Shown here: one piece after another, positions 1 through 9,391 of the stretch
Layout: each line of letters begins with the position of its first letter
Numbering within the stretch: the first letter of the stretch is position 1
Assembly: GCA_020632665.1 (NCBI GenBank)
Contig: JACKFC010000012.1
Location: 78,877 to 142,876 of the forward strand
Length of the DNA: 64,000 bases
Source: Deltaproteobacteria bacterium
GTDB taxonomy: Bacteria; Myxococcota_A; UBA9042
Reading direction: 5' to 3'
Position numbers and translations under genes: made by a program
Notes under the pieces: generated by a model
The model's input: the letters and a program-made list of their open reading frames with translations, nothing else
Database searches by the model: none
What the model was told of the DNA's origin: nothing

Positions 1-63
1 GGTGCGCCCGTCGAGCCATTGGATCACGCGGTCTTCGAGTTCTGCGTCGGGGGTCTCGCTCAT
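1..63 (-). CDS. N-terminal fragment of an unidentified protein
   Basis: Only the first 21 codons lie in the window (begins MSETPDAELEDR, then VIQWLDGRT). The ATG at 61-63 overlaps the TGA of the upstream yaeQ gene as ATGA, so the two are probably translationally coupled and belong to the same leftward transcript as the sdh genes. The visible part is acidic and too short to assign to a family. Confidence 0.55.
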   Translation of the reverse strand, partial: MSETPDAELEDRVIQWLDGRT

Positions 64-629
64 GCCTGCTCCGCCAACAGCTCGTCGAGCGTGCGCAGCC
101 GGCCTTCGATGACCTCACCGTCGCAGGAGAGGTAGAGCAGGCCGTCGGTGATGGTCGCGTCCCACTCCATCGAGCGCGAGCCGATCGCCTCGAGGCGCTC
201 CATCAGCCGCGGCGTGGCGAGCAGGATCTCCAGCTTGTCGAGGTTGCGGGCGCGTTGCGCGACCAACTCGCGGCGCAGCGTCGTGGCCTCGTCGACATCG
301 GCGAAGAGGGCGACAATCCGGGCGTCCTTGTAGCGACCGAGGGCGCGCACCAGGCGCTTGAGCTGCTGCGGCGGGCCGACCTCGATCCAGAGCGTGACGT
401 CGCCGGTCAGGTCGGTCGCCGAGAGGTCCGGCTCGGCGACGAGGTTCCAGCCGTCGCGGTCCTGCAGCCCCTCTTCGTAGAAGAAGACGTAGGAGAGGAA
501 GCGGAGCAGGATGTGCTCGTCGGGTTCGTCGGGCTGTTGCGCGAGGCTGATCTGCTCTTGCACGTAGACGCCACGGTCCACATCCGAGAGAGAGAGCCGC
601 ACCTGGCAGCGGAAGGCGCGGCTGAGCAT
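60..629 (-). CDS. yaeQ: YaeQ family protein
   Basis: The 189-residue product matches the YaeQ family along its length: an N-terminal strand with LSLSDVDRGVY, then the stretch around residues 35-60 (DEHILLRFLSYVFFYEEGL), EPDLSATDLTGD near residue 70 and LWIEVG near residue 80. These are the places where YaeQ proteins keep their PD-(D/E)XK nuclease-like core. Length is normal for the family (about 180). The biochemical role of YaeQ is not firmly established; it was first linked to RfaH-type antitermination and later grouped with nuclease folds. The ATG lies 3 bases after the sdhB stop codon, and the gene overlaps the next one by ATGA, so it sits at the end of the mdh-sdhCAB transcript. Confidence 0.85.
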   Translation of the reverse strand: MLSRAFRCQVRLSLSDVDRGVYVQEQISLAQQPDEPDEHILLRFLSYVFFYEEGLQDRDGWNLVAEPDLSATDLTGDVTLWIEVGPPQQLKRLVRALGRYKDARIVALFADVDEATTLRRELVAQRARNLDKLEILLATPRLMERLEAIGSRSMEWDATITDGLLYLSCDGEVIEGRLRTLDELLAEQA

Positions 630-632
630 GGA

Positions 633-1379
633 CTAGCGGCCGCGGAGGCTGGCCACCAGGAAGTCACGGTTCATCTGCGCGATGGCGCGGACGCTGATCT
701 CCTTCGGGCAGGCGGCCTCGCACTCGTATTGGTTGGTGCAGGAGCCGAAGCCTTCCTGGTCCATCTGCGCGACCATCGAGACGACGCGCTCGTAGCGCTC
801 GACCTGGCCTTGCGGCAGCCGCGCGAGGTGGCTGACCTTGGCGGCCGTGAAGAGGCTGGCGCTGGCGTTCTTGCACGCCGCGACGCAGGCGCCGCAGCCG
901 ATGCAGGCGGCGTACTCGAAGGCTTCGTCAGCGTCGGCCTTGTTGACCGGGGTCGCGTTGGCGTCCTGCGCGGCGCCGGTGCGGACCGAGATATAGCCAC
1001 CCGACTCGATGATGCGGTCGAGCGCGGTGCGGTCGACGACCAGATCACGCAGCACCGGGAAGGGGCCGGCGCGCCAGGGCTCGATCACGACGGTATCGCC
1101 GTCCTTGAACGAGCGCATGTGCAGCTGGCAGGTCGTCGTGCCGCGGTCAGGACCGTGCGGGACGCCGTTGATCTGCAGCGAACACATGCCGCAGATGCCT
1201 TCGCGACAATCGTGGTCGAAGGCGATCGGCTCCTGCCCGGACGCTTCGAGGCCCTCGTTGACCACGTCGAGCATCTCGAGGAAGGACATGTCGGGGCTGA
1301 CGTCCTTCGCCTCGTAGGTCTGGAAGCCGCCGTTGTCGTCCTGCCCGGCCTGGCGCCAGACGTGCAGCGTGAGGTTCAT
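633..1379 (-). CDS. sdhB: Succinate dehydrogenase iron-sulfur subunit
   Basis: The 248-residue protein carries electrons from the FAD of SdhA to the membrane quinone site. An N-terminal [2Fe-2S] ferredoxin domain shows CREGICGMC followed by a later Cys (TTCQLHMR). The C-terminal domain has CIGCGACVAACK and CTNQYECEAACP, which supply the [4Fe-4S] and [3Fe-4S] clusters. The overall form (about 250 residues, these spacings) is that of the type-B enzymes with a single cytochrome b subunit. The ATG is preceded by GGGAGGCGAG. It lies 34 bases after sdhA and directly before yaeQ. Confidence 0.97.
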   Translation of the reverse strand: MNLTLHVWRQAGQDDNGGFQTYEAKDVSPDMSFLEMLDVVNEGLEASGQEPIAFDHDCREGICGMCSLQINGVPHGPDRGTTTCQLHMRSFKDGDTVVIEPWRAGPFPVLRDLVVDRTALDRIIESGGYISVRTGAAQDANATPVNKADADEAFEYAACIGCGACVAACKNASASLFTAAKVSHLARLPQGQVERYERVVSMVAQMDQEGFGSCTNQYECEAACPKEISVRAIAQMNRDFLVASLRGR

Positions 1380-1413
1380 CGCTCGCCTCCCATCTCGTGT
1401 CGTCCGCCCGCGC

Positions 1414-3357
<1,944 letters not shown>

Positions 3358-3372
3358 GTCGCTGCCTCCTGC

Positions 3373-4104
3373 CTACTGCACGTCAGCGCCGACCAGGCCC
3401 AGAAGGACTGCCAGCGGCATGGAGATATTGCCGACCGCGACCAAGACGCCGACCGCGGGGCCGATCTTGTCGATCGTCGCGGCGTAGCGGGCGGTGCGTA
3501 GGCCCAAGGTCTGGAAGATGCTCGACACCGCGTGGTGCAAATGCAAGGCGACCAGGACGTTGGCGACGACGTAGAGCACCGCGACGATCGGGTTGCGGAA
3601 GCCGAGCACGAACATCGCGTAGACGTCGTGCATCCCGTTGTCGAGGTGGCGCGCGTAGTCGGCGGGGTTGGTCAGGCCCATGGTGAAGTGGGCCAGGTGG
3701 TAGAGCACGAAGAAGAGGATGGCGAAGCCCGAGACCCGCATGTAGGTCGAGGAGAACGACGCCACCTGGAACCGCTTCTCCCGGTAGGCGACCGGCCGCG
3801 CAGCGCCGTTGACGCCGGTGAGCTTGATCGCCGCCCAGACGTGCGCCGCGAACGTCGCCAACAGGCCGAGCCGCACCGCCCACAACAGGCCGCCGGTGCT
3901 CTTCAGCATCGCGGCGTATTTGTTGATCGGGTGGATGCCGTCGGCGGGCATCGGCAGGTAGATCTGCAGGTTGCCGACCATGTGCCCGAGCACGAAGCCG
4001 ACCCAGAGCAGGCCGGTGACGGCCATCAGCACCTTGAGACCCACTGTGGAGCCGAGCAGCGCCGCGAGCGGGCCCTTTCGGTCGGTGGCGGTGGCGGTTG
4101 TCAT
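3373..4104 (-). CDS. sdhC: Succinate dehydrogenase cytochrome b subunit (type B)
   Basis: The 243-residue integral membrane protein has about five hydrophobic segments and the histidines expected to bind two b haems (GHMVGN, HVWAAIKL, YHLAHFTMG, HLHHAV). It anchors SdhAB and passes electrons to or from menaquinone. A single membrane subunit replaces the separate SdhC and SdhD of type-C enzymes; no sdhD is present nearby. In type-B diheme enzymes succinate oxidation by menaquinone can be linked to the proton potential (family knowledge, not shown here). The start is supported by GAGGAGG before the ATG. It lies 34 bases after mdh. Confidence 0.95.
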   Translation of the reverse strand: MTTATATDRKGPLAALLGSTVGLKVLMAVTGLLWVGFVLGHMVGNLQIYLPMPADGIHPINKYAAMLKSTGGLLWAVRLGLLATFAAHVWAAIKLTGVNGAARPVAYREKRFQVASFSSTYMRVSGFAILFFVLYHLAHFTMGLTNPADYARHLDNGMHDVYAMFVLGFRNPIVAVLYVVANVLVALHLHHAVSSIFQTLGLRTARYAATIDKIGPAVGVLVAVGNISMPLAVLLGLVGADVQ

Positions 4105-4138
4105 CGTGTCCTCCTCGCGTTGCTACGAGCCGATCCGG

Positions 4139-5131
4139 CTAGCCGAGCAGATCGGCGACGATCTCGCGCTCCTGCTGGAGCTCGGCGACCGTGGCGTCGA
4201 TCTTCGCGCGGCCGAAATCGGAGATCGGCAGGCCCTGGACGATGCTGTAGCCGCCCTTGCCGTCGCTGACGACCGGGAAGCTCGAGATCAGGCCCGCCGG
4301 CACGCCGTAGGAGCCGTCGGAGACGACCGCAGCCGAGAACCACTGTCCGGCCGGCGTGGCCGACTCGAACGACTTGATGTGGTCGATCGCGGCGCTGGCG
4401 GCGCTGGCGGCGGACGACTTGCCGCGCGCTTTGATGATGGCGGCGCCGCGCTGCTGCACCGTCTTGATGAAGTCGGTCTGCAGCCAGGCGTGGTCGCTGA
4501 TCACCTCGGTCGCCGGGCGCCCGTTGATGCGGGCGTTCTCGAAGTCGGGGTACTGCGTCGCGCTGTGGTTGCCCCAGATCGTCACGTGGCTGATCTCCGC
4601 GTTGGTCACGCCGGCCTTCTGGGCGAGCTGCGCGACCGCGCGGTTCTGGTCCAGGCGGGTCATCGCCGTGAACCGCTCGTTCGGCACACCCGAGCAGTTG
4701 GATGCAGCGATCAGCGCGTTGGTGTTGCAGGGGTTGCCGACGACCAGGGCGCGGACGTCCGCGGCGCCGCGCTCCATCGCCTTGCCCTGACCGATGAAGA
4801 TCGGGCCGTTGTCGCGGATCAGATCTTTGCGCTCCATCCCCGGGCCGCGCGGCTTGGCGCCGACCAGGACGGCCCAGCTGATGCCGTCGAAGGCCACGTT
4901 CGCGTCGCCGGTGCAGGTGATCGCCGAGAGGGTCGGGAAGCCGCAGTCGGCGAGCTCCATCGCCACACCCTCGAGCGCCTGCTGCACCGCGGGGATATCG
5001 AGGTCGAGCAGCTTGAGGTGGACCGGGCGATCGCCGAAGGTCTCGCCGGAAGCGAGGCGGAACAGCAGGTTGTAGCAGATCTGGCCAGCGGCGCCGGTGA
5101 CCGCGACGGAGATGGGGTTCGTATTGCTCAT
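4139..5131 (-). CDS. mdh: Malate dehydrogenase
   Basis: The 330-residue enzyme interconverts malate and oxaloacetate with NAD(H). Near the N-terminus VAVTGAAGQICYNLLFRL is the dinucleotide-binding loop in the form used by the dimeric, cytosolic-type malate dehydrogenases. VVGNPCNTNALI lines the cofactor site, and IWGNHSATQYPD carries the catalytic His. The open frame continues 55 codons upstream, but that extension is Arg/Pro-rich and family length and homology place the start at MSNTNPISV. It appears to head the mdh-sdhCAB-yaeQ unit, so three consecutive TCA steps except fumarase are co-transcribed. Confidence 0.95.
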   Translation of the reverse strand: MSNTNPISVAVTGAAGQICYNLLFRLASGETFGDRPVHLKLLDLDIPAVQQALEGVAMELADCGFPTLSAITCTGDANVAFDGISWAVLVGAKPRGPGMERKDLIRDNGPIFIGQGKAMERGAADVRALVVGNPCNTNALIAASNCSGVPNERFTAMTRLDQNRAVAQLAQKAGVTNAEISHVTIWGNHSATQYPDFENARINGRPATEVISDHAWLQTDFIKTVQQRGAAIIKARGKSSAASAASAAIDHIKSFESATPAGQWFSAAVVSDGSYGVPAGLISSFPVVSDGKGGYSIVQGLPISDFGRAKIDATVAELQQEREIVADLLG

Positions 5132-5228
5132 GACACGCTCGCTCTGTGATGGGCCCAGGCACCGTCGCTTGCGGAAGGGCGCGCGGCGGCGCGAACGGGC
5201 GAGACTCCACACCCTCGGCCCCGGGGTG

Positions 5229-5705
5229 TCAAGGCGCGGCGGGGTCGTCGTCTGCCGTCGCGGTCGCTCGGGCGCGGGCTGCGTCGGTGCGCGCACCCGC
5301 GTCGATCATCTCGTCTGCGGCGGCTTCCGAACGCGGATCGCGCTCCTGTCCGCGCAGCCAGACGCGGTGGCCGGCGTAGTCGACCTCTTCCCATTTCGGC
5401 CCGGTGAAGGGCTCGCGGTCGGCGCCGCCGAGGTAGCCGTCCCAGAGCGCGCCGTGCAGGTCGTAGAGGACCTCCTTCAGCGCGTTGTCGCCGAGGCCGC
5501 CGCTCTTGCGGGCGACCCGCGCCTCCACCGCATAGGCGAAAGAGGCGTCGGCGCGGCCCAACTCGACGGCGACGCCGACCCACCCGGGCTCGAGGTGACC
5601 GCGGACGGCGAAGGCCTCTCCCGGCCGCAGGCGCCCCAGGAAGAGCGAACCGAGCATCCGGCCGACCCGGCGCGCCTCGAATTCGGAGAGGAAGGGACCG
5701 TACAT
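5229..5705 (-). CDS. Hypothetical protein, 158 residues
   Basis: No family was recognised. Residues 1-115 look folded, with conserved-looking aromatic and glycine positions (MYGPFLSEFEARRVGRM; RGHLEPGWVGVAVELGR; VLYDLHGALWDGYLGG; GPKWEEVDYAGHRVWLRG). Residues 120-158 are a low-complexity Ala/Arg/Asp/Thr tail. No signal peptide or membrane segment is seen. The ATG at 5703-5705 is 57 bases from the upstream beta-barrel gene and the stop is 97 bases from mdh. Codon bias in all three positions is like the neighbours, so a real gene is likely. Confidence 0.6.
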   Translation of the reverse strand: MYGPFLSEFEARRVGRMLGSLFLGRLRPGEAFAVRGHLEPGWVGVAVELGRADASFAYAVEARVARKSGGLGDNALKEVLYDLHGALWDGYLGGADREPFTGPKWEEVDYAGHRVWLRGQERDPRSEAAADEMIDAGARTDAARARATATADDDPAAP

Positions 5706-5762
5706 GGTGACCGCCCTGCCGGCGTCGGAGCGCGCGGGGCTGCGAGGGGTGGGGGCGTCGGT

Positions 5763-6533
5763 TCAGAAGTCGAACCACAGATCGATATAGGGCATCACCG
5801 GCCACGAGAGCTTGCGTGCCGGATCGCTTCCGATCGGCAAGGTGTGGACCGTGTGGTCGCCGAGCGAGAGGCCGCCGACCAGCTGGAACTGGTCCCACGC
5901 GCGCACCAGCGCTCCGGTGACCGAGGGGCGATCGACGCCGTCGGCGAAGCTGTAGCGGAGCTGGCCGTTGAACATCAGCAGGTGGCGCTGACCCAGCAAC
6001 AACGTCGCGTTCAGCATCGCCGCGACGCCGGGATCTTGGACCGTGCTGTCGCTCCCCGCGGAGCGGCGATCGAGCCGGCCGGACCAGCCGCCGCCGACCG
6101 AGACCGAGAGCAGGTCGCCGAAATAGCGGGTCGCCATCGCGCCGAGGTTGCTGGCGCCGGCGATCGTGCTGGTCGGCCCGGGTAGGAAGCCTTGTTCGTA
6201 GCCGCCGTATGCCGCGAAGACCCAAACGTCGCCTTGGTAGAGGCGGTAGCGGACGTCGAGGTTCGGCAACAACAAGAGATCGAAGATCGGGTGGCTGGCG
6301 ACGGTCAACGCGTCGGTGACGCCATAGGTGACCGGGGCGAAGACCCCCATCGTCAGCTGGCCCTTCTCGAGCGTCTCGGCCGTGCCGCGCACGAGCTGCT
6401 GCACACGCTCCCAGGCGAAGGACGATCGCGGCGCCGCCAACGCGCCGAGACAGACCAACGTCAGCGCGATCGCGGGCCGAAGCGAGGCGCGATCCCGTCT
6501 CGAAGTGCTCGGCTCTCGGCTCAAACGGCGCAT
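5763..6533 (-). CDS. Probable outer-membrane beta-barrel protein
   Basis: The chosen ATG gives 256 residues. A basic N-terminus (MRRLSREPSTSRRDR) leads to a hydrophobic stretch (PAIALTLVCLGALAA) and a likely signal-peptidase site at RSSFA|WE. The rest is made of short alternating strands rich in Gly, Tyr and Trp (YGVTDALTVASHPI; DVRYRLYQGDVWVFAAYGGYE; GGGWSGRLDRR; HLLMFNGQLRYSF), and the protein ends in Phe (IDLWFDF), the usual last residue of BAM-inserted barrels. A specific substrate cannot be given. A longer reading from 6626 exists but would put 31 non-signal-like residues before the hydrophobic core. Confidence 0.65.
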   Translation of the reverse strand: MRRLSREPSTSRRDRASLRPAIALTLVCLGALAAPRSSFAWERVQQLVRGTAETLEKGQLTMGVFAPVTYGVTDALTVASHPIFDLLLLPNLDVRYRLYQGDVWVFAAYGGYEQGFLPGPTSTIAGASNLGAMATRYFGDLLSVSVGGGWSGRLDRRSAGSDSTVQDPGVAAMLNATLLLGQRHLLMFNGQLRYSFADGVDRPSVTGALVRAWDQFQLVGGLSLGDHTVHTLPIGSDPARKLSWPVMPYIDLWFDF

Positions 6534-6637
6534 CGCGCTCCCGAACGTGGAGTGCCACCGAGAAACGGCTGGCGGCCGCCAGCGTAGCGGATCGTGTTCC
6601 GACCTCAAGCAGAGAGAAGTTTCCACACATTCGATGC

Positions 6638-6666
6638 TTGACAGCGCAGTTGGCCACCGCTAAACA
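6638..6666 (+). promoter_or_regulatory. Possible sigma-70 promoter before hairpin cluster
   Basis: TTGACA at 6638-6643 is a perfect -35 box, followed after 17 bases by TAAACA at 6661-6666, a weak -10 (3 of 6). Transcription would begin near 6673, just before the three hairpins at 6681-6753. Confidence 0.3.
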
Positions 6667-6680
6667 CCGCGCCCCGCCCG

Positions 6681-6753
6681 CCGGTTCCAAGTGAACTGGT
6701 GGGCCCTCTCCGACCTGCGCGGTCGGAGGGTTGGCAGCCCCGGGAAACGGGGC
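6681..6753 (+). ncRNA. Candidate structured small RNA, three tandem hairpins
   Basis: Three stem-loops follow each other with little space: CCGGTTC/GAACTGG (6681-6699, one G-U pair, 5-base loop), CTCTCCGACC/GGTCGGAGGG (6706-6730, 5-base loop) and GCCCCG/CGGGGC (6737-6753, loop GGAAA). A promoter-like pair lies just upstream, and a second promoter begins 10 bases downstream. There is no U-tract after the last hairpin. The sequence does not carry the SRP-RNA GGAAG core and is not tRNA-like. It may be a small RNA, or only a structured spacer that ends upstream transcription. Confidence 0.3.
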
Positions 6754-6762
6754 ACCGAACGA

Positions 6763-6791
6763 TTGACAACCCGGGCGATTGCTCCTAGATA
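6763..6791 (+). promoter_or_regulatory. Probable tRNA-Val promoter
   Basis: TTGACA (6763-6768), a 17-base spacer and TAGATA (6786-6791) form a good sigma-70 type promoter. It reads toward the tRNA gene 78 bases further on and may also supply the IF3 operon. Confidence 0.6.
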
Positions 6792-6868
6792 GCTGGCTCC
6801 TCGACGGCCAGGCGCTCAGCGCCTCGTCGGGCGGGACCAGGCGGCTCGCAAGCTCCCCCGGGAGCCAC

Positions 6869-6945
6869 AGGCGCGTAGCTCAGCTGGTTAGAGCGCCACG
6901 TTGACATCGTGGAGGTCAGCGGTTCAAATCCGCTCGCGCCTACCA
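6869..6945 (+). tRNA. tRNA-Val, anticodon GAC
   Basis: All four arms fold without mismatches in the acceptor (AGGCGCG/CGCGCCT), D (GCTC/GAGC), anticodon (CCACG/CGTGG, loop TTGACAT) and T arms (AGCGG/CCGCT, loop TTCAAAT). Anticodon GAC is at 6903-6905, reading GUC (and GUU by wobble), valine. The discriminator A is followed by an encoded CCA at 6943-6945. The gene stands alone, between a strong promoter-like sequence and infC. Confidence 0.95.
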
Positions 6946-7128
6946 AGCCGCCATCCCGTTTCCGCAGTGCCCGACCGGCGTTGCGGCTCGAAGAGCCCGG
7001 TCCGTCACCGCGTCGGCCCGGTCAGATGAAGACGCGACGGTCGCCTCCCCAACGAGGGGGATACGCGGTCGGCGCGTTCTCGTCTTTCACGTGCTGCGTC
7101 GACGCGCACGGTTGAGGTCACCGAAGGC

Positions 7129-7737
7129 ATGGGCTTCCGACGATCGCGCCTGGACGAGCGCGCCGAACAGGATCGCGCTCGCGAACCACGCGTGAACCAC
7201 CGCATCCGCGTCCCCGAGGTGCGGCTGATTGGTGCCGATGGCGAGCAGCTGGGCATCGTGGCGACCGACCAGGCGATGCGCATGGCCCAAGCCGAAGGCG
7301 TCGACCTCGTCGAGGTCGCTGCCAACGCACGGCCTCCGGTCTGCCGGCTGATGGACTTCGGCAAGTTCAAGTACATGCAGAAGAAGCGGCAGCAGGAAGC
7401 CAAGCGCAGCGCGACGCACATCGAGGTGAAAGAGGTCAAGTTCCGGCCCAAGACCGAGAAGCACGACTTCGAGACCAAGATTGCGCACGCGCGCCGGTTC
7501 CTCGAGCAGGGAAACCGGCTCAAGGTGACCATCATGTTCCGCGGCCGCGAGATGGCCTTCGCCGAAGCGCAGCGGAGCCGGCTCGAGGAGATCGCCCAGT
7601 TGTTGGCCGACATCGCCGTCGTCGACGTCCCCCCCAAGATGGAGGGCCGCACGATGAGCATGATGGTCAATCCGAAACGTGGCGTCCGCGCCGCAGAGAA
7701 GCCCGTCGCCGACGAAGACGGCGAGATGGACGAGTAG
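7129..7737 (+). CDS. infC: Translation initiation factor IF-3
   Basis: The 202-residue protein has both IF-3 domains: the N-domain (RVPEVRLIGADGEQLGIV, then GVDLVEVAANARPPVCRLMD) and the C-domain (IEVKEVKFRPKTEKHDF; KVTIMFRGREMAF; MSMMVNPKRG). IF-3 binds the 30S subunit, checks the start codon and keeps subunits apart. The ATG at 7129 has GAGGT 10 bases upstream. A GTG at 7192 just before NHRIRV would give a more typical N-terminus, so the first 21 residues are uncertain; infC genes in other bacteria often use rare starts for autoregulation. The C-terminus has a short acidic tail (ADEDGEMDE). Confidence 0.93.
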   Translation: MGFRRSRLDERAEQDRAREPRVNHRIRVPEVRLIGADGEQLGIVATDQAMRMAQAEGVDLVEVAANARPPVCRLMDFGKFKYMQKKRQQEAKRSATHIEVKEVKFRPKTEKHDFETKIAHARRFLEQGNRLKVTIMFRGREMAFAEAQRSRLEEIAQLLADIAVVDVPPKMEGRTMSMMVNPKRGVRAAEKPVADEDGEMDE

Positions 7738-7770
7738 GAAGCCCGGTTTCGGGCTGCAGGGAGAGCAGAG

Positions 7771-7968
7771 ATGCCGAAGATGAAGACCCGGCGTTGCGCC
7801 GCCAAGCGCTTCAAGGTCCGCTCGAGCGGGACGGTCAAGTGCAAGCACGCCAAGCGCCGTCACCTCCTCGAGCACAAGACGCGCAAGATGAAGCGGCAGG
7901 CCCGCGGCTCCGACAGCGTCGATCCGCGTGACGTGCACCGCGTCTACGGGCAGCTCCCGTACGCCTAG
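7771..7968 (+). CDS. rpmI: 50S ribosomal protein L35
   Basis: The 65-residue, strongly basic protein starts MPKMKTRRCAAKRFKV and contains HLLEHKTRKMKRQARG, both typical of L35. It lies 33 bases after infC and 56 before rplT, the normal order of the IF3 operon. A GGGAGAG ribosome-binding site precedes the ATG. Confidence 0.96.
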   Translation: MPKMKTRRCAAKRFKVRSSGTVKCKHAKRRHLLEHKTRKMKRQARGSDSVDPRDVHRVYGQLPYA

Positions 7969-8024
7969 CGTGGCAGGCACAGCCGCCACATCCGGCGCGA
8001 GCGCGCCGCAGTAGTGAGGATAGC

Positions 8025-8372
8025 ATGCGAGTGAAGAAGGGCTTCAAAGGCCGTCGTCGTCACAAGAAGTTCCTGAAGATGGCCAAGGGCATGCGCGGAG
8101 CGCGCAGCAAGCTCTACCGCACCGCCCGTGAGCAGGTGCAGCGCGGCCTGAAGATCGCGTACAAGGAGCGCCGTCGTAAGAAGCGCGCTTTCCGTGCGCT
8201 CTGGATCGTGCGCATCAACGCCGCGGCCCGGGCCCTGGGGACGAAGTACTCCGAGCTCGTGGCGTCGCTGTCGAAGACCGGCATCACGCTGGACCGCAAG
8301 GTCCTCGCCGAGATGGCCGTCCGCGACCTCGAGGGCTTCCGCGCCGTCGTCAACGCGGCGCGCGGCGCCTGA
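8025..8372 (+). CDS. rplT: 50S ribosomal protein L20
   Basis: The 115-residue basic protein matches L20 over its length (RVKKGFKGRRRHKKFLKMAKG near the start, RALWIVRINAAARALGTKYS in the middle, LDRKVLAEMAVRD near the end). L20 is needed early in 50S assembly and in many bacteria represses its own operon by binding the leader or the rpmI region. No pheS or pheT follows, unlike the common gene order; ihfA comes next. Confidence 0.96.
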   Translation: MRVKKGFKGRRRHKKFLKMAKGMRGARSKLYRTAREQVQRGLKIAYKERRRKKRAFRALWIVRINAAARALGTKYSELVASLSKTGITLDRKVLAEMAVRDLEGFRAVVNAARGA

Positions 8373-8445
8373 GGCGTCCGCTCAAACCCCATATTTCCAA
8401 CCACGCGGCGGCAGTGAACCCGTCGCGAACCGAACGGAGGCAGAG

Positions 8446-8724
8446 ATGACCAAGGCCGATATCGTCGAGTCCGTGTACGAGCGTCTCGGTGGCTACAGCA
8501 AGCGCGAGGCCGCGGAGATCGTCGAGCTCGTCTTCGAGATCCTGAAGGAGACCCTCGAGGGCGGTGAGAAGGTCAAGATCTCGGGCTTCGGCAACTTTGT
8601 CGTCCGCGAGAAGAAGTCCCGCATGGGTCGCAATCCGCAGACCGACGCGCCGATCGAGATCTCGGCCCGCAAGGTCCTCACCTTCAAGCCGTCGCAGGTC
8701 CTCAAGGCCCAGCTCAACGGCTAG
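8446..8724 (+). CDS. ihfA: Integration host factor alpha subunit
   Basis: The 92-residue DNA-bending protein of the HU/IHF family begins MTKADIVESVYERL and has the DNA-binding arm signature (GFGNFVVREKKSRMGRNPQT) and the C-terminal FKPSQVLKAQLNG. The position after the IF3 operon is that of ihfA rather than hup. GGAGG stands 5 bases before the ATG. It ends just before an intrinsic terminator and is the last gene of the infC operon. Confidence 0.9.
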   Translation: MTKADIVESVYERLGGYSKREAAEIVELVFEILKETLEGGEKVKISGFGNFVVREKKSRMGRNPQTDAPIEISARKVLTFKPSQVLKAQLNG

Positions 8725-8743
8725 TCCACGCGCAAGCGAAGCG

Positions 8744-8786
8744 CGACGCCCTGGCGAGTCCACCTCGCCGGGGCGTCGTCCTTTTT
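8744..8786 (+). terminator. Intrinsic terminator of the infC-rpmI-rplT-ihfA operon
   Basis: A 15-pair stem (8744-8758 with 8764-8778, one T-G pair, loop TCCAC) is followed by GTCC and five T residues at 8782-8786. It lies 20 bases after the ihfA stop codon, so merR needs its own promoter or read-through. Confidence 0.9.
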
Positions 8787-8878
8787 GCCTCGCGCCGGGT
8801 GCGACGACCGCCTCGCCGGCGCTGGGGCCATTGCCCGCCCGGACGCGCTCTGGCAGCTTCGGCCGCGGAGGTACCGCG

Positions 8879-9346
8879 ATGGAACTACCGAACAAGAGCC
8901 TCTTTCGAATCGGAGAGGTCGCCAAGCTGCTCGGCGTGGAGACGCACGTCGTCCGCTTCTGGCAGCAGCAGTTCCCGCACGTGAAGCCGTCGCGCAGCGG
9001 CAGTGGGCGCTTCCTCTACAGCCGCAGCCAGGTCGAGCAGCTCGAGCGCATCCGCCGCTTGCTGCACGAAGAGCGGATGACGATCGAAGGGGCGCGCAAG
9101 GCGATCCGCACCGGCAAGGCGAAGGTCCTGCTCACGGCCGACGCTGCAGCCGCCGCCGAAGCCGCCGCGGCGCTCGCGGCGACCGAGGGCAGCGACGCAG
9201 CCGCGGCAGGCAGTAAGCCGACCAAGCCCGCCAGCGAGCAGAAACCTGCCGCGGCCATGCCCGATCTGACCGCGCTGCGGGCGGCGAGCCGAGAGCTTCG
9301 CCGCGAACTCGAAGCGCTGCGCGAGCACCTCGAGGAGAGCCTGTAG
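8879..9346 (+). CDS. MerR family transcriptional regulator
   Basis: The 155-residue protein has an N-terminal MerR winged-helix domain at residues 8-75 (FRIGEVAKLLGVETHVVRFW; RFLYSRSQVEQLERIRRLL). The middle is Ala-rich and the C-terminus forms a short coiled coil (LRAASRELRRELEALREHLEE), likely for dimerisation. There is no metal-binding Cys cluster. A MerR gene of this type commonly follows ihfA in delta-proteobacterial genomes; its ligand is unknown. The ATG with GGAGGT 6 bases upstream was chosen over a long, Arg-rich upstream extension that overlaps ihfA. Confidence 0.85.
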   Translation: MELPNKSLFRIGEVAKLLGVETHVVRFWQQQFPHVKPSRSGSGRFLYSRSQVEQLERIRRLLHEERMTIEGARKAIRTGKAKVLLTADAAAAAEAAAALAATEGSDAAAAGSKPTKPASEQKPAAAMPDLTALRAASRELRRELEALREHLEESL

Positions 9347-9391
9347 CGAAGCCCTATCCAGCCCCGATGGCCTGTGCTATGGGGGCGCGCC

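Larger units (their letters stand above)
6534..6868. other. 335-base intergenic region with structured DNA and promoters
   Basis: This is the only gap above 300 bases. It separates the leftward beta-barrel gene from tRNA-Val. It holds two TTGACA boxes on the plus strand, three consecutive hairpins (6681-6753) and a GC-rich leader with short inverted repeats (for example GGCGCT/AGCGCC near 6811-6823) before the tRNA. The beta-barrel gene must also be transcribed leftward from here; no convincing minus-strand promoter was seen. No protein-coding frame in it looks real. Confidence 0.5.
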
